NCBI RefSeq assembly: GCF_017356035.1
Contig: NZ_JAFIQX010000001.1
Coordinates: forward strand, 744,001 to 808,000
Length of the DNA stretch: 64,000 bases
Direction of reading: 5' to 3'
Source of the DNA: Longitalea luteola
GTDB lineage: Bacteria; Bacteroidota; Bacteroidia; Chitinophagales; Chitinophagaceae
Under the pieces are notes generated by a model. It searched no databases and had not been told where the DNA came from. It worked only from the letters and a program-made list of their open reading frames with translations. Shown here in pieces: positions 17,603-26,750 of the stretch (positions within the stretch are counted from its first letter, which is position 1; each line of letters opens with the position of its first letter). A program made the position numbers and the translations under genes.

Positions 17603-17760
17603 CTTCCTAGGGCTGAGGGCTTAAGGCTTAGAGCTGAAGGCTTAAGGCAAAACGCACCACTGAGCTACTTAATTCCCCAGGTCTGCTTTTAAAAACAAAA
17701 CAAGCATTCGGCTTTTAGCCTTCAGCTTTGAGCCTTTAGCGTTCCGCATTCAGCTTTTTA
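17603..17760. repeat. Inverted GCTTAAGGC / GCCTTTAGC word repeats overlapping a stop codon
   Basis: GGCTTAAGGCTTAGAGCTGAAGG-type words (17603-17645) face GGCTTTTAGCCTTCAGC-type words (17709-17757) and can pair across about 65 bp. The right half extends into the M1 peptidase gene: its last five codons and stop read as repeat words. Confidence 0.8.
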
Positions 17761-19475
17761 GTGTTAACATAAAAATTTCTGTCAACACTGAAATGTGAAG
17801 CATTTGCATTGCCGGTAACGATGGTCCATTCTTCCTGGGGGCGGATCCATTTTTCCTCATTGCCCCATTTGACCTTTACCGGCATGGTAAATCCTTTAAC
17901 GCAATTGGTGAACCGGAACCGCAGCTCTTTTCCTTTTATCGTGTATTCCAGCGTCGGGATCCTGGTGGTGCGAAGATATTGATCAAACACCTTTGAAAGA
18001 TCAATGCCCGCCTGACGGCTTATATAGTTTTCCACCTCCCGGGTGGTAACTGTTTTGTGATAAAAAGTTTTGTTCAGTCCGCGTAAAATGGTGCGGAAGG
18101 TGGAATCATTGTTAATGATCTGCCGGATGGTATGCAACAGGTTGCCCCCCTTGTAGTACATATCACCGCTGCCTTCCTGGTTCACACCATAGGGACCAAT
18201 GACGGGAATGTCGTTCTGGATCAGTTTTCGCGTACCTACACAATACTCATTACCGGCTTCAACCCCATATTCGCAGGTAGTGAACAGGGTTTCGGAATAA
18301 TTGGTAAACCCTTCATGCACCCACATATCGGCAATGTCGTTGCTGGTAATGTTGTTGGCAAACCATTCATGCCCGCTTTCATGTATAATGATGAAATCCC
18401 ATTTCTCGCCCCAGCCACTGGCCGACAGGTCGCGGCCCAGGTAACCATTTTTGAACTCGTTGCCATACGCCACTGCGCTTTGGTGTTCCATGCCGAGGTG
18501 TGGTGCTTCTACCAGCTTGTACCCGTCTTCATAAAAAGGATAGGGGCCAAACCAGTACTCAAAACATTTCAACATCCGCGGCACCTGTTTAAACTGCTTT
18601 CTGGCTTTCTCAAGATCATAATCCAGTACCCAGTAATCGCAGTCGAGCTTTCCTTTATCCCCCGCAAAGTCTTCATGCCAGGTTACGTATTTGCCTATAT
18701 AGGGAACGATGTTATAATTATTGATAGGATTGGTTACCTGCCATGTATAAGAAGTGGTGCCGTTGTTATTGGCTGTTTTTGCCTGCAGGCGGCCATTGGC
18801 TACAGCTACCAACGTATCGGGTACAGTGATACTTACACTGGCGCCGCTGTCGGGTTCATCGCTTTGGTGATCCTTGCAGGGATACCATACACTGGCGCCA
18901 AGGCCCTGGCAGGCAACGGTCATCCAGGGACGGCCCTGTTTATCCTTGCTCCATACCCAGCCGCCATCCCAGGGGGCCCTGACTGCTTCCCGGGGCTGGC
19001 CATGAAATCGTACTTCAATGACCTGCGTTGAATTAATAGCCAGGTTCGGCATGGTCACAAACCAGGCATTGCCTTCCTGCTGAAAGGCGAGTCTTGTTTT
19101 ACTTTCCAATGCATCATTTATGGCAACCGGGCTATTGCCGCTATATGCGGCTAAAAAGATACTGTCGATGATCATGGGTTCCTGCAGGTCGAGCTGCAGT
19201 TTATTGCCTGCTCCTGATACACGAATGGTAAGGCGGTTCTTTCCCTGGATGGTTTTGGTGACATAATCAGGGGTAACCTGGATGTCATAGCGTAAAACGT
19301 TCCACCAGGCCCGTTCGGGGGTAATGGTGCCCCGCAGGGTATCCTGCCGGGTATACTGCTTTTTATGGTTTAACGGTTGTGCGTCGCAGGAAGCAGTAAT
19401 GAAAAGGAACAGGGTGCAATGAAGGATTAAAAATAAAAAAGTATTCGATGAACGGGTTTGTTTTATCTGAATCAC
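17736..19475 (-). CDS. M1 family zinc aminopeptidase-like peptidase
   Basis: A 579-residue exported peptidase. The N-terminus is hydrophobic and ends ITASC, a possible but imperfect lipobox. An N-terminal beta-sandwich is followed by the substrate-recognition region GMEHQSAVAYG (in place of the GAMEN of classic aminopeptidases), then HESGHEWF (365-369) and the third ligand Glu388 in WVHEGFTNYSE, exactly 18 residues after the second His. It lacks the large C-terminal helical domain of PepN-type enzymes. The last residues (LNAER) are encoded by the flanking repeat. Confidence 0.93.
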   Translation of the reverse strand: MIQIKQTRSSNTFLFLILHCTLFLFITASCDAQPLNHKKQYTRQDTLRGTITPERAWWNVLRYDIQVTPDYVTKTIQGKNRLTIRVSGAGNKLQLDLQEPMIIDSIFLAAYSGNSPVAINDALESKTRLAFQQEGNAWFVTMPNLAINSTQVIEVRFHGQPREAVRAPWDGGWVWSKDKQGRPWMTVACQGLGASVWYPCKDHQSDEPDSGASVSITVPDTLVAVANGRLQAKTANNNGTTSYTWQVTNPINNYNIVPYIGKYVTWHEDFAGDKGKLDCDYWVLDYDLEKARKQFKQVPRMLKCFEYWFGPYPFYEDGYKLVEAPHLGMEHQSAVAYGNEFKNGYLGRDLSASGWGEKWDFIIIHESGHEWFANNITSNDIADMWVHEGFTNYSETLFTTCEYGVEAGNEYCVGTRKLIQNDIPVIGPYGVNQEGSGDMYYKGGNLLHTIRQIINNDSTFRTILRGLNKTFYHKTVTTREVENYISRQAGIDLSKVFDQYLRTTRIPTLEYTIKGKELRFRFTNCVKGFTMPVKVKWGNEEKWIRPQEEWTIVTGNANASHFSVDRNFYVNTKKLNAER

Positions 19476-19552
19476 TTGATATATTTTAAATTAGCAAATT
19501 AGCAAATCGCGTTCCCGCAAATACGGAGAGGCTGTTGCTAATTCGAACATAT

Positions 19553-21178
19553 ATGAATCGTAAAGTTATATTTTTTGCAGTCTTTTCCGGCGCCATTTTG
19601 TTTAATGCATGCGGCAGTCGTACAGGCGGCAATAAACAGGTGTTCCACTACAATGAGGCTACCGGTATAGCCACGTTAGACCCTGCCTTTGCCAAGAACC
19701 AGTCGATCATCTGGGCCGTTCACCAGTTATACAACACACTGGTGGAAACCAACGACGCCCTGGAGATCGTTCCTTCGCTGGCCTATAGTTGGGACGTATC
19801 GGCTGACCGCAAGGTTTATACCTTTCATTTACGGCCCCATGTTTTCTTTCATGACAGCGATGCTTTTCCGCAGGGGAAAGGGCGTAAATTAACCGCTTTT
19901 GATGTTGAATACAGCTTCAGCCGCATTATAGACCCCGCCACGGCCAGCAGCGGCGCCTGGATATTCAATGACCGGGTGGCCGGCAAACAGGGTTTTAAGG
20001 CGCTGGATGATTCTACCTTTCAGCTGACCCTGAAATCGCCCTTTGCGCCTATCCTGGGTTTATTGAGTATGCAATATTGCTCCATTGTGCCCAAAGAGGT
20101 AGTGACTAAATATGGACCCGATTTCCGCAGCCATCCCTGTGGTACCGGTCCGTTCAAATTCAAAGCCTGGGAAGAAGGGCAGGCCATGATCCTGCAGAAG
20201 AATGAAAAGTATTTCGAACGCGACAGCACCGGGGCATCTCTGCCTTACCTCGATGGTATCAAGATCACCTTCTTTGACAGCAAGGCCACCGAGTTCCTTT
20301 TGTTCAGGCAGGGGGAGCTGGATTTTATCAATGATATTGATCCTTCGTTCAAGGATGAAATACTTACCAAAAAAGGAGAACTGCGCAAAGAATGGCAGGG
20401 TAAGATCATCTTATCAAAACATTCTTACCTGAATACCGAATACTTGGGCATTTTGATGGAAAAGGACAATCCCCTTGTGAAGCAGTCGCCATTGCGTTTC
20501 AAACAGGTTCGCCAGGCTATAAATTATGGGTTCGACCGGCGGAAGATGATCATGTACCTGTATAATTCGAAAGGCATGCCCGCAGAAAGCGGATTTATTC
20601 CGGCCGGGCTGCCGTCATTTGATGCTGAAGCGGTGAAAGGATATACATACGATCCGGCCAAAGCCCGTGCTCTGCTGCAGGAAGCCGGTTTCCCCGATGG
20701 AGAAGGCCTGCCTGCCATAAAACTGCTTACCATTGCCACCTACAGCGACATTGCCAGTTTTATTGCCCGCCAGCTGGAAGAGATCGGTATTAGGATACAG
20801 GTAGAAGTGATCCCCAAAAGCCTGTTACTGGAGCATACGGCCAAATCAGTGGCGCTGTTCTTTCGTGGCAGCTGGATCGCCGATTTTCCGGAAGCGGAAA
20901 ATTACCTGAGTGTGTTTTATAGTAAAAATCCAGCGCCGCCTAATTATACCCGTTATCACAATCCGCAGTTTGATGCATTATACGAACAGGCCATGATAAC
21001 GGAAAACGATAGCCTGCGATATAAATTATATCAGCAAATGGATCAACTGGTCATCGATGATGCGCCGGTGGTGCCGTTGTGGTATGATGAGGTGATAAGA
21101 TTAGTGCACCCTCACGTGAAGGGCTTTCATGCGAACGGGTTGAATTTGCTGGAGTTGAGGCGAACGAACCTTAAATAG
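19553..21178 (+). CDS. Peptide/oligopeptide ABC transporter substrate-binding lipoprotein
   Basis: A 541-residue protein of the SBP_bac_5 (DppA/OppA) family. The signal ends FNAC (Cys20). Landmarks are IATLDPAF, the LVETNDALEIVPSLAYSWDV start region with HPHVFFHDS-like text, FDVEYSFSRIIDPATA, GTGPFKFKAWEEGQAM, and the C-terminal DAPVVPLWYDEVIRL. Such proteins capture peptides outside the inner membrane for an ABC permease. No permease or ATPase gene is adjacent, which is unusual. The ATG at 19553 begins the signal peptide; the codon at 19535 is TTG. It is divergent from the M1 peptidase gene (78 bp apart), so peptide cleavage and uptake may be linked. Confidence 0.92.
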   Translation: MNRKVIFFAVFSGAILFNACGSRTGGNKQVFHYNEATGIATLDPAFAKNQSIIWAVHQLYNTLVETNDALEIVPSLAYSWDVSADRKVYTFHLRPHVFFHDSDAFPQGKGRKLTAFDVEYSFSRIIDPATASSGAWIFNDRVAGKQGFKALDDSTFQLTLKSPFAPILGLLSMQYCSIVPKEVVTKYGPDFRSHPCGTGPFKFKAWEEGQAMILQKNEKYFERDSTGASLPYLDGIKITFFDSKATEFLLFRQGELDFINDIDPSFKDEILTKKGELRKEWQGKIILSKHSYLNTEYLGILMEKDNPLVKQSPLRFKQVRQAINYGFDRRKMIMYLYNSKGMPAESGFIPAGLPSFDAEAVKGYTYDPAKARALLQEAGFPDGEGLPAIKLLTIATYSDIASFIARQLEEIGIRIQVEVIPKSLLLEHTAKSVALFFRGSWIADFPEAENYLSVFYSKNPAPPNYTRYHNPQFDALYEQAMITENDSLRYKLYQQMDQLVIDDAPVVPLWYDEVIRLVHPHVKGFHANGLNLLELRRTNLK

Positions 21179-21179
21179 T

Positions 21180-21355
21180 TTATAGTGTATGGTTTTTGGT
21201 TTATGGTTTGTGGTAGATTGTTGTTTTTTGTTCCTGGTTAAAAGTTTGTTGTTTGTGGTTTGTTGTTTGTGGTTACCGGCGTGTTGCCGATTATTGTGAG
21301 CTTAAAAGTTAAGGAACCACAAACCATAAACTACAAACCACAAACCACCAACCAT
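21180..21355. repeat. Inverted TGGTTTATGG / CCATAAACCA word repeats between convergent genes
   Basis: Words of the GGTTTATGGTTTGTGG and GTTTGTTGTTTGTGG type (21186-21282) face CCACAAACCATAAACTACAA-type words (21316-21352). The halves can form a long imperfect stem between the binding-protein gene and msrA. Confidence 0.8.
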
Positions 21356-22015
21356 TTATTGTTTTAGCTTACTCTTAAAAACCTTCTTAAACTTTTCCAC
21401 CTTCGGCCTGATAACGATATTACAGTAAGGTTGTGAGCCGTTCTGATTATAGTAATCCTGGTGGTAATTCTCGGCTCTATAGAATTTTGTAAAGGGGGAG
21501 ATCTCGGTTACAATGGGGTTATTGAACGCACCGCTTTTATCGAGTTCCACCTTATATTTTTCGGCTTTCTCTTTTTGTTCATTATTGTGATAGAAGATAA
21601 CACTCCGGTATTGCGTACCAACATCATTTCCCTGCCGGTTGAGTGTGGTAGGGTCATGCGTTTGCCAGAATACTTCCAGCAATTCATCAAAGCTGATCTT
21701 TTTGGGATCATACACTATTTGTAAAACTTCTGCATGACCGGTATTGCCGGTACAAACTTCTTTGTAAGATGGGTTGTCAACATGTCCGCCACTATAGCCG
21801 GAAGTAGCAGAGATAACGCCATCCAACTGTTGAAAGATGGCTTCGGTACACCAGAAGCAACCGTTACCAAAAGTAGCGGTATCGGTAGCTGTGTTTGTAA
21901 CATTATTGGTAGTTGTAGTCATATCCTTACTTATATTCTTTTTTGCTTGTTGCTTTTGGGCACAGGAAAACAGGGTTGCCAGGGTTACCAGCGCACCGGT
22001 GAAGAGTAGCTTCAT
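21356..22015 (-). CDS. msrA: Peptide-methionine (S)-S-oxide reductase, lipoprotein form
   Basis: A 219-residue protein with a lipoprotein-like signal (ATLFSC near residue 19) and an MsrA domain. The catalytic cysteine is in GNGCFWCTEAIFQ, followed by GYSGGHVDNPSYKEVCTGNTGHAE, YDP, the FWQTHDPTTLNRQGNDVGTQYRS region and ENYHQDYY. It repairs oxidised methionine; the signal places it in the envelope. The ATG at 22015 starts the signal peptide, whereas 22042 adds nine residues in front. Confidence 0.95.
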   Translation of the reverse strand: MKLLFTGALVTLATLFSCAQKQQAKKNISKDMTTTTNNVTNTATDTATFGNGCFWCTEAIFQQLDGVISATSGYSGGHVDNPSYKEVCTGNTGHAEVLQIVYDPKKISFDELLEVFWQTHDPTTLNRQGNDVGTQYRSVIFYHNNEQKEKAEKYKVELDKSGAFNNPIVTEISPFTKFYRAENYHQDYYNQNGSQPYCNIVIRPKVEKFKKVFKSKLKQ

Positions 22016-22171
22016 ACCATATTGATTTAACAGATAGATCATCGTTTTGTTATAAACACATCATATACGCCGGGTGTGCTGTGGCAGATGTTAACAATTT
22101 ACAAAAGTACAGTATTCGCGGTTTTGAATAGAGACCCGGGGTGTGCGATCAAATATGATGAGGAAGAAAGA

Positions 22172-22275
22172 GGCAGCAAGTAAGAAGTAAGAGAACGAAG
22201 TAAAAAGCAAGAAGCAGGCGGTAATCTAAAAAATACGGGTTCTTTTTACGTCCTGCTTCTTACCTCTTACTTCAT
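22172..22275. repeat. Inverted AAGAAGTAAG / CTTACTTC word repeats
   Basis: GTAAGAAGTAAGAG and AAGCAAGAAGCAGG (22175-22217) face CCTGCTTCTTACCTCTTACTTC (22251-22273). The arms pair almost perfectly around about 30 bases. Confidence 0.8.
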
Positions 22276-22321
22276 ACAAAAAGTACGAGTGGTTTAAAGT
22301 CGCGATGTATCATCCTGAAGA

Positions 22322-23185
22322 TTATCTTCTTCGTCTTCTCACCGTGGTTGTGGTTTTAGAATAATGTCTGCCCCTGGGGCCATGAACGGTAGTGGTTTTA
22401 CGGGTAACGCGGTAATTGTTCACGGCAACCTGGTGGCGGGTTCTCACCGAAACCGAGGTAACGCGCATGGGTTTGTATATGCTGTGCGCCACTACAACCC
22501 GCCGGGTAGTTACTACTGCATAATGCGGGCGGTAACGGTAGCGCATGGGCCGGTACACGTGCCAGGCCAGCGGACGCCAGGGGCGGTACCAAACCGGCCG
22601 GGCCCGCCAGGTAAAGGGCGAAACCCAAACTACATAAGAAGGGGCGTACACAAACCGAACACAGGGCCATGCCCATACATTCACCACGATACCGAGGTTG
22701 GCATTTTCTGTATTGGGACCGCCAGTCAGCCCGGAATAGCCGTCGCTATAAGCATTGGCGCGACTGTCATCCGGCTCAACAATGGTTTCTTCGCCAAAAA
22801 TGTCCTCATCGCCAACGATGTCGATCACGGCATTTTCCGAACCGGTTTTTTCCAGCTCTATCACGGCAATGTCCTGGCTTTCATTGTCAGCGATCAGGGC
22901 TTGTAACACAAAGATCTGCACGTCATTTTCACGTTTGTTCACGACGCGGATATAATCGGTGTTGCCATCTTCGTTAAGGTCGAGGTTATTTACTTTGCTA
23001 TCTTCAGTATTGAGGAGTTTTTCAAAATCTTCAGGTGAACCCGCTTTTTTAAACAGTTCGAGGGCGCCCTGGAGGCTGAAGTTATCGCCGGGTACACGGG
23101 CCGAATCTGCTACCGGGTGTTGGGTTTGGGCTTGTAAAGTGCTTGCAGTGAGGAAAATAAGCACTCCGGGTAAAAGATGCTTCAT
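22322..23185 (-). CDS. Secreted protein with Arg/Tyr/Trp-rich basic C-terminus, unknown function
   Basis: A 287-residue protein with a clean signal peptide ending TLQAQ. The first part (about 25-130) is an acidic, ordered-looking region (LFKKAGSPEDFEKLLNTEDSKVNNLDLNEDG...). From about 165 the sequence is extremely rich in Arg, Tyr, Trp, Val and Pro, with repeated YRP and RVT motifs, and ends in a run of Arg. I know this layout from uncharacterised Bacteroidota proteins but cannot name a function. The basic tail could bind surface polysaccharide or nucleic acid; that is speculation. The ATG at 23185 is used because the codon at 23191 is TTG. Confidence 0.75.
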   Translation of the reverse strand: MKHLLPGVLIFLTASTLQAQTQHPVADSARVPGDNFSLQGALELFKKAGSPEDFEKLLNTEDSKVNNLDLNEDGNTDYIRVVNKRENDVQIFVLQALIADNESQDIAVIELEKTGSENAVIDIVGDEDIFGEETIVEPDDSRANAYSDGYSGLTGGPNTENANLGIVVNVWAWPCVRFVYAPSYVVWVSPFTWRARPVWYRPWRPLAWHVYRPMRYRYRPHYAVVTTRRVVVAHSIYKPMRVTSVSVRTRHQVAVNNYRVTRKTTTVHGPRGRHYSKTTTTVRRRRR

Positions 23186-23341
23186 GTGCAATTGATTTGC
23201 GAGATCAGACGGAATATTAAAAGAAAGGTTTAACCGGGGTAAAAGGGTAAAAAATGCATATTAATTTCTAAAATATATTGGAATGGAATTGCAGGTTCGA
23301 ATTACCTGTTGTATTATTACGACCTGCTATATGGTTTTACT

Positions 23342-23788
23342 ATGAGGAAGCTCGAGAATTTACTGATCATCATTGTGCTGATAATATTGTTCTATAGTGC
23401 ATCGAAGTATGGTGATGCTTCAATAGATGTGCATTTTCATGATACTTTTTATGTGATCAACAGTGCATATATAGGAGGCTGGTTTGCTGTATGGCTGCTC
23501 ATTATTTTTTTGCTGTTTAAGGTAGTAAGGCGGAGGCACCATTATGTATCTCCATTGATTACGCTTACTTATACTACACTCACATTGTTGTTTTTTTGCG
23601 TATTCCTGCTGCTTGGGCTGGTAAATGGCGCCTCCAATGGAGCAGGGTTTTCCAACGCTGACCTCGATGCGTTGATCTTCCGTAATAAGTTGAGAGTGGT
23701 GGCCGCCTGGTGCCTGCTGGCAGTTCAGGTTATTTTTCTGACATATTTTGCTGTTCAACTTTTGAAAAAGCGGGCGGTCCAACGCTAG
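23342..23788 (+). CDS. Four-helix membrane protein with a cytochrome-oxidase-I-like HDTFYVI motif
   Basis: A 148-residue protein with four predicted membrane helices (about 5-24, 44-62, 73-97 and 115-138). Between the first two is DVHFHDTFYVINSAYIGG, which resembles the VHDTYYVVAHFHY segment of heme-copper oxidase subunit I. It lacks the helices and histidines of a real oxidase, so catalytic function is not supported. The start at 23342 is the first ATG; a TTG at 23309 would add 11 residues. Confidence 0.7.
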   Translation: MRKLENLLIIIVLIILFYSASKYGDASIDVHFHDTFYVINSAYIGGWFAVWLLIIFLLFKVVRRRHHYVSPLITLTYTTLTLLFFCVFLLLGLVNGASNGAGFSNADLDALIFRNKLRVVAAWCLLAVQVIFLTYFAVQLLKKRAVQR

Positions 23789-23846
23789 TGTGCAATGTAT
23801 GACTATGTTCCGGGGCAGCACATTACCCACTACCAAAAAACTATCC

Positions 23847-23854
23847 TACCTTTG
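23847..23854 (+). promoter_or_regulatory. -7 element of the MutS2-like gene
   Basis: TACCTTTG fits TAnnTTTG and lies 23 bp before the ATG at 23878. No good -33 box can be seen. Confidence 0.4.
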
Positions 23855-23877
23855 CCGGTTCGAGAGGAGTTATTTAT

Positions 23878-25992
23878 ATGAAGTTTTTTCCTGAATCGGC
23901 GTTATCACAACTGGAGTTTGATAAAGTAAAGACCTTGCTGGAAGAGCATTGTAAGACAGAGTATGCGAAAACCAGGTCGCAGGAGTTGCGCATTCATACC
24001 CGTAAGGAATTTATTGAACTGGAGTTACAACAAAGCCACGAATACAAATTACTGATAGAGCACAGCATGTATTTCCCCAATGATTACGTGCTGAACCTGG
24101 CCAAAGAGTTGCGATTGCTCGGCATTCCCGGCGGCGTATTGACCGGTGAACAGTTTATACAGGTGCGTAAACTGGCCGAAAGCATGCAGAATATTTTCCG
24201 CTGGTTCGATAGTGACCGACGGCTGGCCTATCCTGCGCTGGTAAAAGTGATTGAAGACACCTATTATGAAAAGGTGATCATGGAACTGATCGATGATGTA
24301 TTGCTTGAAAATGGCGAGGTTAAAGACAATGCATCAGAAGAGCTGGCCCGCATTCGCAGCACCCTGTACAGGCGCCGTACCGAATTGCGCCGCCTGTTCG
24401 ATAAGATCGTACAAAAGCTCAGCAAAGCCGGTTATACAGCTGATATTGACGAAGCGTTCCTCAATGGCCGCCGGGTAGTGGCTATTGTGGCAGAGCAAAA
24501 GCGGCAGGTAAAAGGGATTTTACACGGCGAAAGCGATACCCGCCGTACTTCCTTTATTGAGCCGGAAGAGACCATCGAGCTGAACAACGAAATATTTTCC
24601 CTGGAAAATGAAGAGCGGCGGGAAGTGTACCGCATCCTGCAGCAACTGACAGCCCGCCTGGCCATGTACGCTCCTTTGCTGAAGACCTGGCACCGGGTGT
24701 TGGGTGAATATGACTTTATTCAGGCCAAGGCAAAGTTGGGACTGGATATGAACGGCAGTTTTCCCCAGTTGAACGACAAAGCGCATGTGCATCTGGTGCA
24801 GGCCTATCATCCCCTGCTATACCTGTACAACCAGAAATCGAAAAAAGCCACTATTCCGGTTGATGTAACGCTGGATGAAAAGAACCGCATCCTGGTGATC
24901 TCTGGTCCAAACGCCGGTGGTAAAACCGTTACCATGAAAACGGTAGGGCTCACCCAACTGATGATCCAAAGCGGTTTGCTCGTACCGGTACATCCGAATT
25001 CGGTGTTTGGTATCTTCAAACAAATAATGATACATATTGGCGATACGCAAAGCATCGAGTTTGAGTTAAGTACTTACAGTTCGCACCTGTTGCATATGAA
25101 GCATTTTATTGAAAATGCCAATGGCAAAACCCTGTTCTTCATCGATGAGCTGGGAAGCGGTAGCGATCCCAATTTAGGGGGTGCTTTTGCCGAGGTGATC
25201 ATGGAAGAGCTGGGCCATAAACATGCCATGGGTATTGTTACCACCCATTACCTGAACCTGAAGGTAATGGCCAACAAAACACCCGGAATCATTAACGGCG
25301 CCATGGCTTTTGATGAAAAAAGCCTGTTGCCTTTATATAAACTTACTATAGGTAAACCCGGTAGCTCTTATACGTTCTCCATTGCAGAACGAATCGGGCT
25401 CGATGCGAAATTGATCAACAGGGCGCGCAGCCTGGTAGATGAAGGTCATTTCCGGCTAGATAAACTGCTGAACCGCGCCGAGCAGGATGTGCGCGAGATT
25501 GAAAAGAAGGAAAAGGAGCTGTCGCGGCTGATCAGGGAAAATGAAAAGCTGAACAAAGAAATGCAGCAGGTAATAAACAAGGAAAGGCACCAGCAGCAGG
25601 TTGAGTTGTTGAAACACCAGAACAAGATCACGGAAGACCGTATTGCATACCTGAAAGACATGGAGCGTAAACTGAAGCAGCTGGTGTTCGACTGGAAGAA
25701 AGCGGAAGAACAGGAAGATAAAAAAGACCTTATCAGGCAGATGCATGCTTTGTTGTTCAAGCAGCACCAGAAGCAGGCAACAGAGAAGGTGAAGAAAAAG
25801 ATCAATTCAAAATATGATGAAGTTGGTGGCGAAGTGCAGGTAGGCGATAAGGTGTTGATGAAAAAGAATCACCAGGTAGGGGAGGTTAGAGAATTACGTG
25901 GTAAGAAAGCGGTAGTCCAGTTGGGGTTGATGCCGATTACCGTTAATGTCGACGATCTGGTGGTTGTTACTGAAAAGCAGAATGAAGAGTAA
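23878..25992 (+). CDS. MutS2-like ATPase lacking the Smr nuclease domain
   Basis: A 704-residue protein of the MutS2 group. A helical core/lever region (1-330) is followed by the ATPase: Walker A SGPNAGGKTVTMKT (about 343-350), FELSTYSSHL, Walker B TLFFIDELGSGSDP (about 420) and the TTHY segment. A long coiled coil (about 520-640) and a short beta domain (about 655-695, VGDKVLMKKNHQVGEVRELRGKKAVVQLG) end the protein. Classical MutS2 has about 780 residues and ends in an Smr endonuclease domain; none is present here. The sequence after the stop is word repeat in all frames, so there is no frameshifted remainder. A role in recombination control or ribosome rescue may remain, without Smr cleavage. 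Confidence 0.9.
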   Translation: MKFFPESALSQLEFDKVKTLLEEHCKTEYAKTRSQELRIHTRKEFIELELQQSHEYKLLIEHSMYFPNDYVLNLAKELRLLGIPGGVLTGEQFIQVRKLAESMQNIFRWFDSDRRLAYPALVKVIEDTYYEKVIMELIDDVLLENGEVKDNASEELARIRSTLYRRRTELRRLFDKIVQKLSKAGYTADIDEAFLNGRRVVAIVAEQKRQVKGILHGESDTRRTSFIEPEETIELNNEIFSLENEERREVYRILQQLTARLAMYAPLLKTWHRVLGEYDFIQAKAKLGLDMNGSFPQLNDKAHVHLVQAYHPLLYLYNQKSKKATIPVDVTLDEKNRILVISGPNAGGKTVTMKTVGLTQLMIQSGLLVPVHPNSVFGIFKQIMIHIGDTQSIEFELSTYSSHLLHMKHFIENANGKTLFFIDELGSGSDPNLGGAFAEVIMEELGHKHAMGIVTTHYLNLKVMANKTPGIINGAMAFDEKSLLPLYKLTIGKPGSSYTFSIAERIGLDAKLINRARSLVDEGHFRLDKLLNRAEQDVREIEKKEKELSRLIRENEKLNKEMQQVINKERHQQQVELLKHQNKITEDRIAYLKDMERKLKQLVFDWKKAEEQEDKKDLIRQMHALLFKQHQKQATEKVKKKINSKYDEVGGEVQVGDKVLMKKNHQVGEVRELRGKKAVVQLGLMPITVNVDDLVVVTEKQNEE

Positions 25993-26068
25993 GTTCATAG
26001 TTCAAAGTTCAAAGTTCATAGTTCAAAGTTCAAAGTTTTAAGTTCATAGTTTTAAGTTTATAGTTCAC
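25992..26068. repeat. GTTCATAGTTCAAAGTTCAAAG word repeats
   Basis: GTTCATA and GTTCAAA words begin at the stop codon of the MutS2-like gene and run to 26068. They are the same word family as 1182-1246. Confidence 0.85.
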
Positions 26069-26077
26069 ATACAAGGT

Positions 26078-26112
26078 GCCCCCAAGAGTTAGTCACTGTT
26101 GGGGGCTTTTTG
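26078..26112 (+). terminator. Rho-independent terminator of the MutS2-like gene
   Basis: GCCCCCAA (26078-26085) pairs with TTGGGGGC (26099-26106), followed by TTTTT. It lies after the repeat tract. Confidence 0.88.
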
Positions 26113-26127
26113 TTGAATTCGCCTGCT

Positions 26128-26565
26128 TTATAAGCTGGAGTGCAGGTAGTCTTTTAGCTGGGTGATTGTTTCCTGTTGCGACAGGATCGTTTCTTTTACC
26201 ACATCATTAATGGAAATGATACCGGTTACCTCTGCTTCGTTGAAAACAGGGAGGTAGCGAATGTTTTTGTCGGACATTAACTGCATGCAATAGTCAACTG
26301 AATCGTGTGCGGTAACGCGTGGCAGGTCGGCAGACATGATCTCCGATACCATGGTATCGGTAGATGATTTTCCGTTCAGCACCACTTTGCGTGAATAATC
26401 ACGTTCAGTAACAATGCCCAGGTAGTGGCCATCTTCTAATACCATCACGGAACCGATATTTTGTCCGGCCATGATCTTCAGGGCTTCCAGTACGGTAGTG
26501 TTGGGGGAAACGGTAGTAATATGGCTTCCTTTACGAAGGAGAATATCGGCCACTTTTTTATTCAT
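26128..26565 (-). CDS. CBS-domain pair protein
   Basis: A 145-residue protein consisting of two CBS motifs in tandem (about 7-65 and 72-130). Typical segments are TVLEALKIMAGQNIGSVMVLEDGHYLGIVTERDYSRKVV and YCMQLMSDKNIRYLPVFNEAEVTGIISINDVV. CBS pairs bind adenine nucleotides and act as regulatory sensors; stand-alone proteins of this type are common and their targets mostly unknown. It converges with the MutS2-like gene at a terminator. Confidence 0.93.
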   Translation of the reverse strand: MNKKVADILLRKGSHITTVSPNTTVLEALKIMAGQNIGSVMVLEDGHYLGIVTERDYSRKVVLNGKSSTDTMVSEIMSADLPRVTAHDSVDYCMQLMSDKNIRYLPVFNEAEVTGIISINDVVKETILSQQETITQLKDYLHSSL

Positions 26566-26750
26566 ACAGCAATGTTTTGGTGAACAATCATTTAGAGTAA
26601 ATTACAAAAAAGACAGGGAAAAACAAGGTCAGTATTGCATTTTATGGGAAAAACACCTTGTTTTTTATTGCTTTATTGTGAAGAACACAAATTTTGATGC
26701 TTTTAATATGGCTTCCTGGATGGCCGGCGGCAGGCTGGCTCGGTTTAGCA

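Noticed and set aside
18132-19031. 299-residue plus-strand frame opposite the M1 peptidase
   Set aside because: Antisense to a gene with intact catalytic motifs.
23342-23788. Functional cytochrome oxidase subunit
   Set aside because: Only four helices and no haem or copper ligand set; similarity is confined to one short motif.
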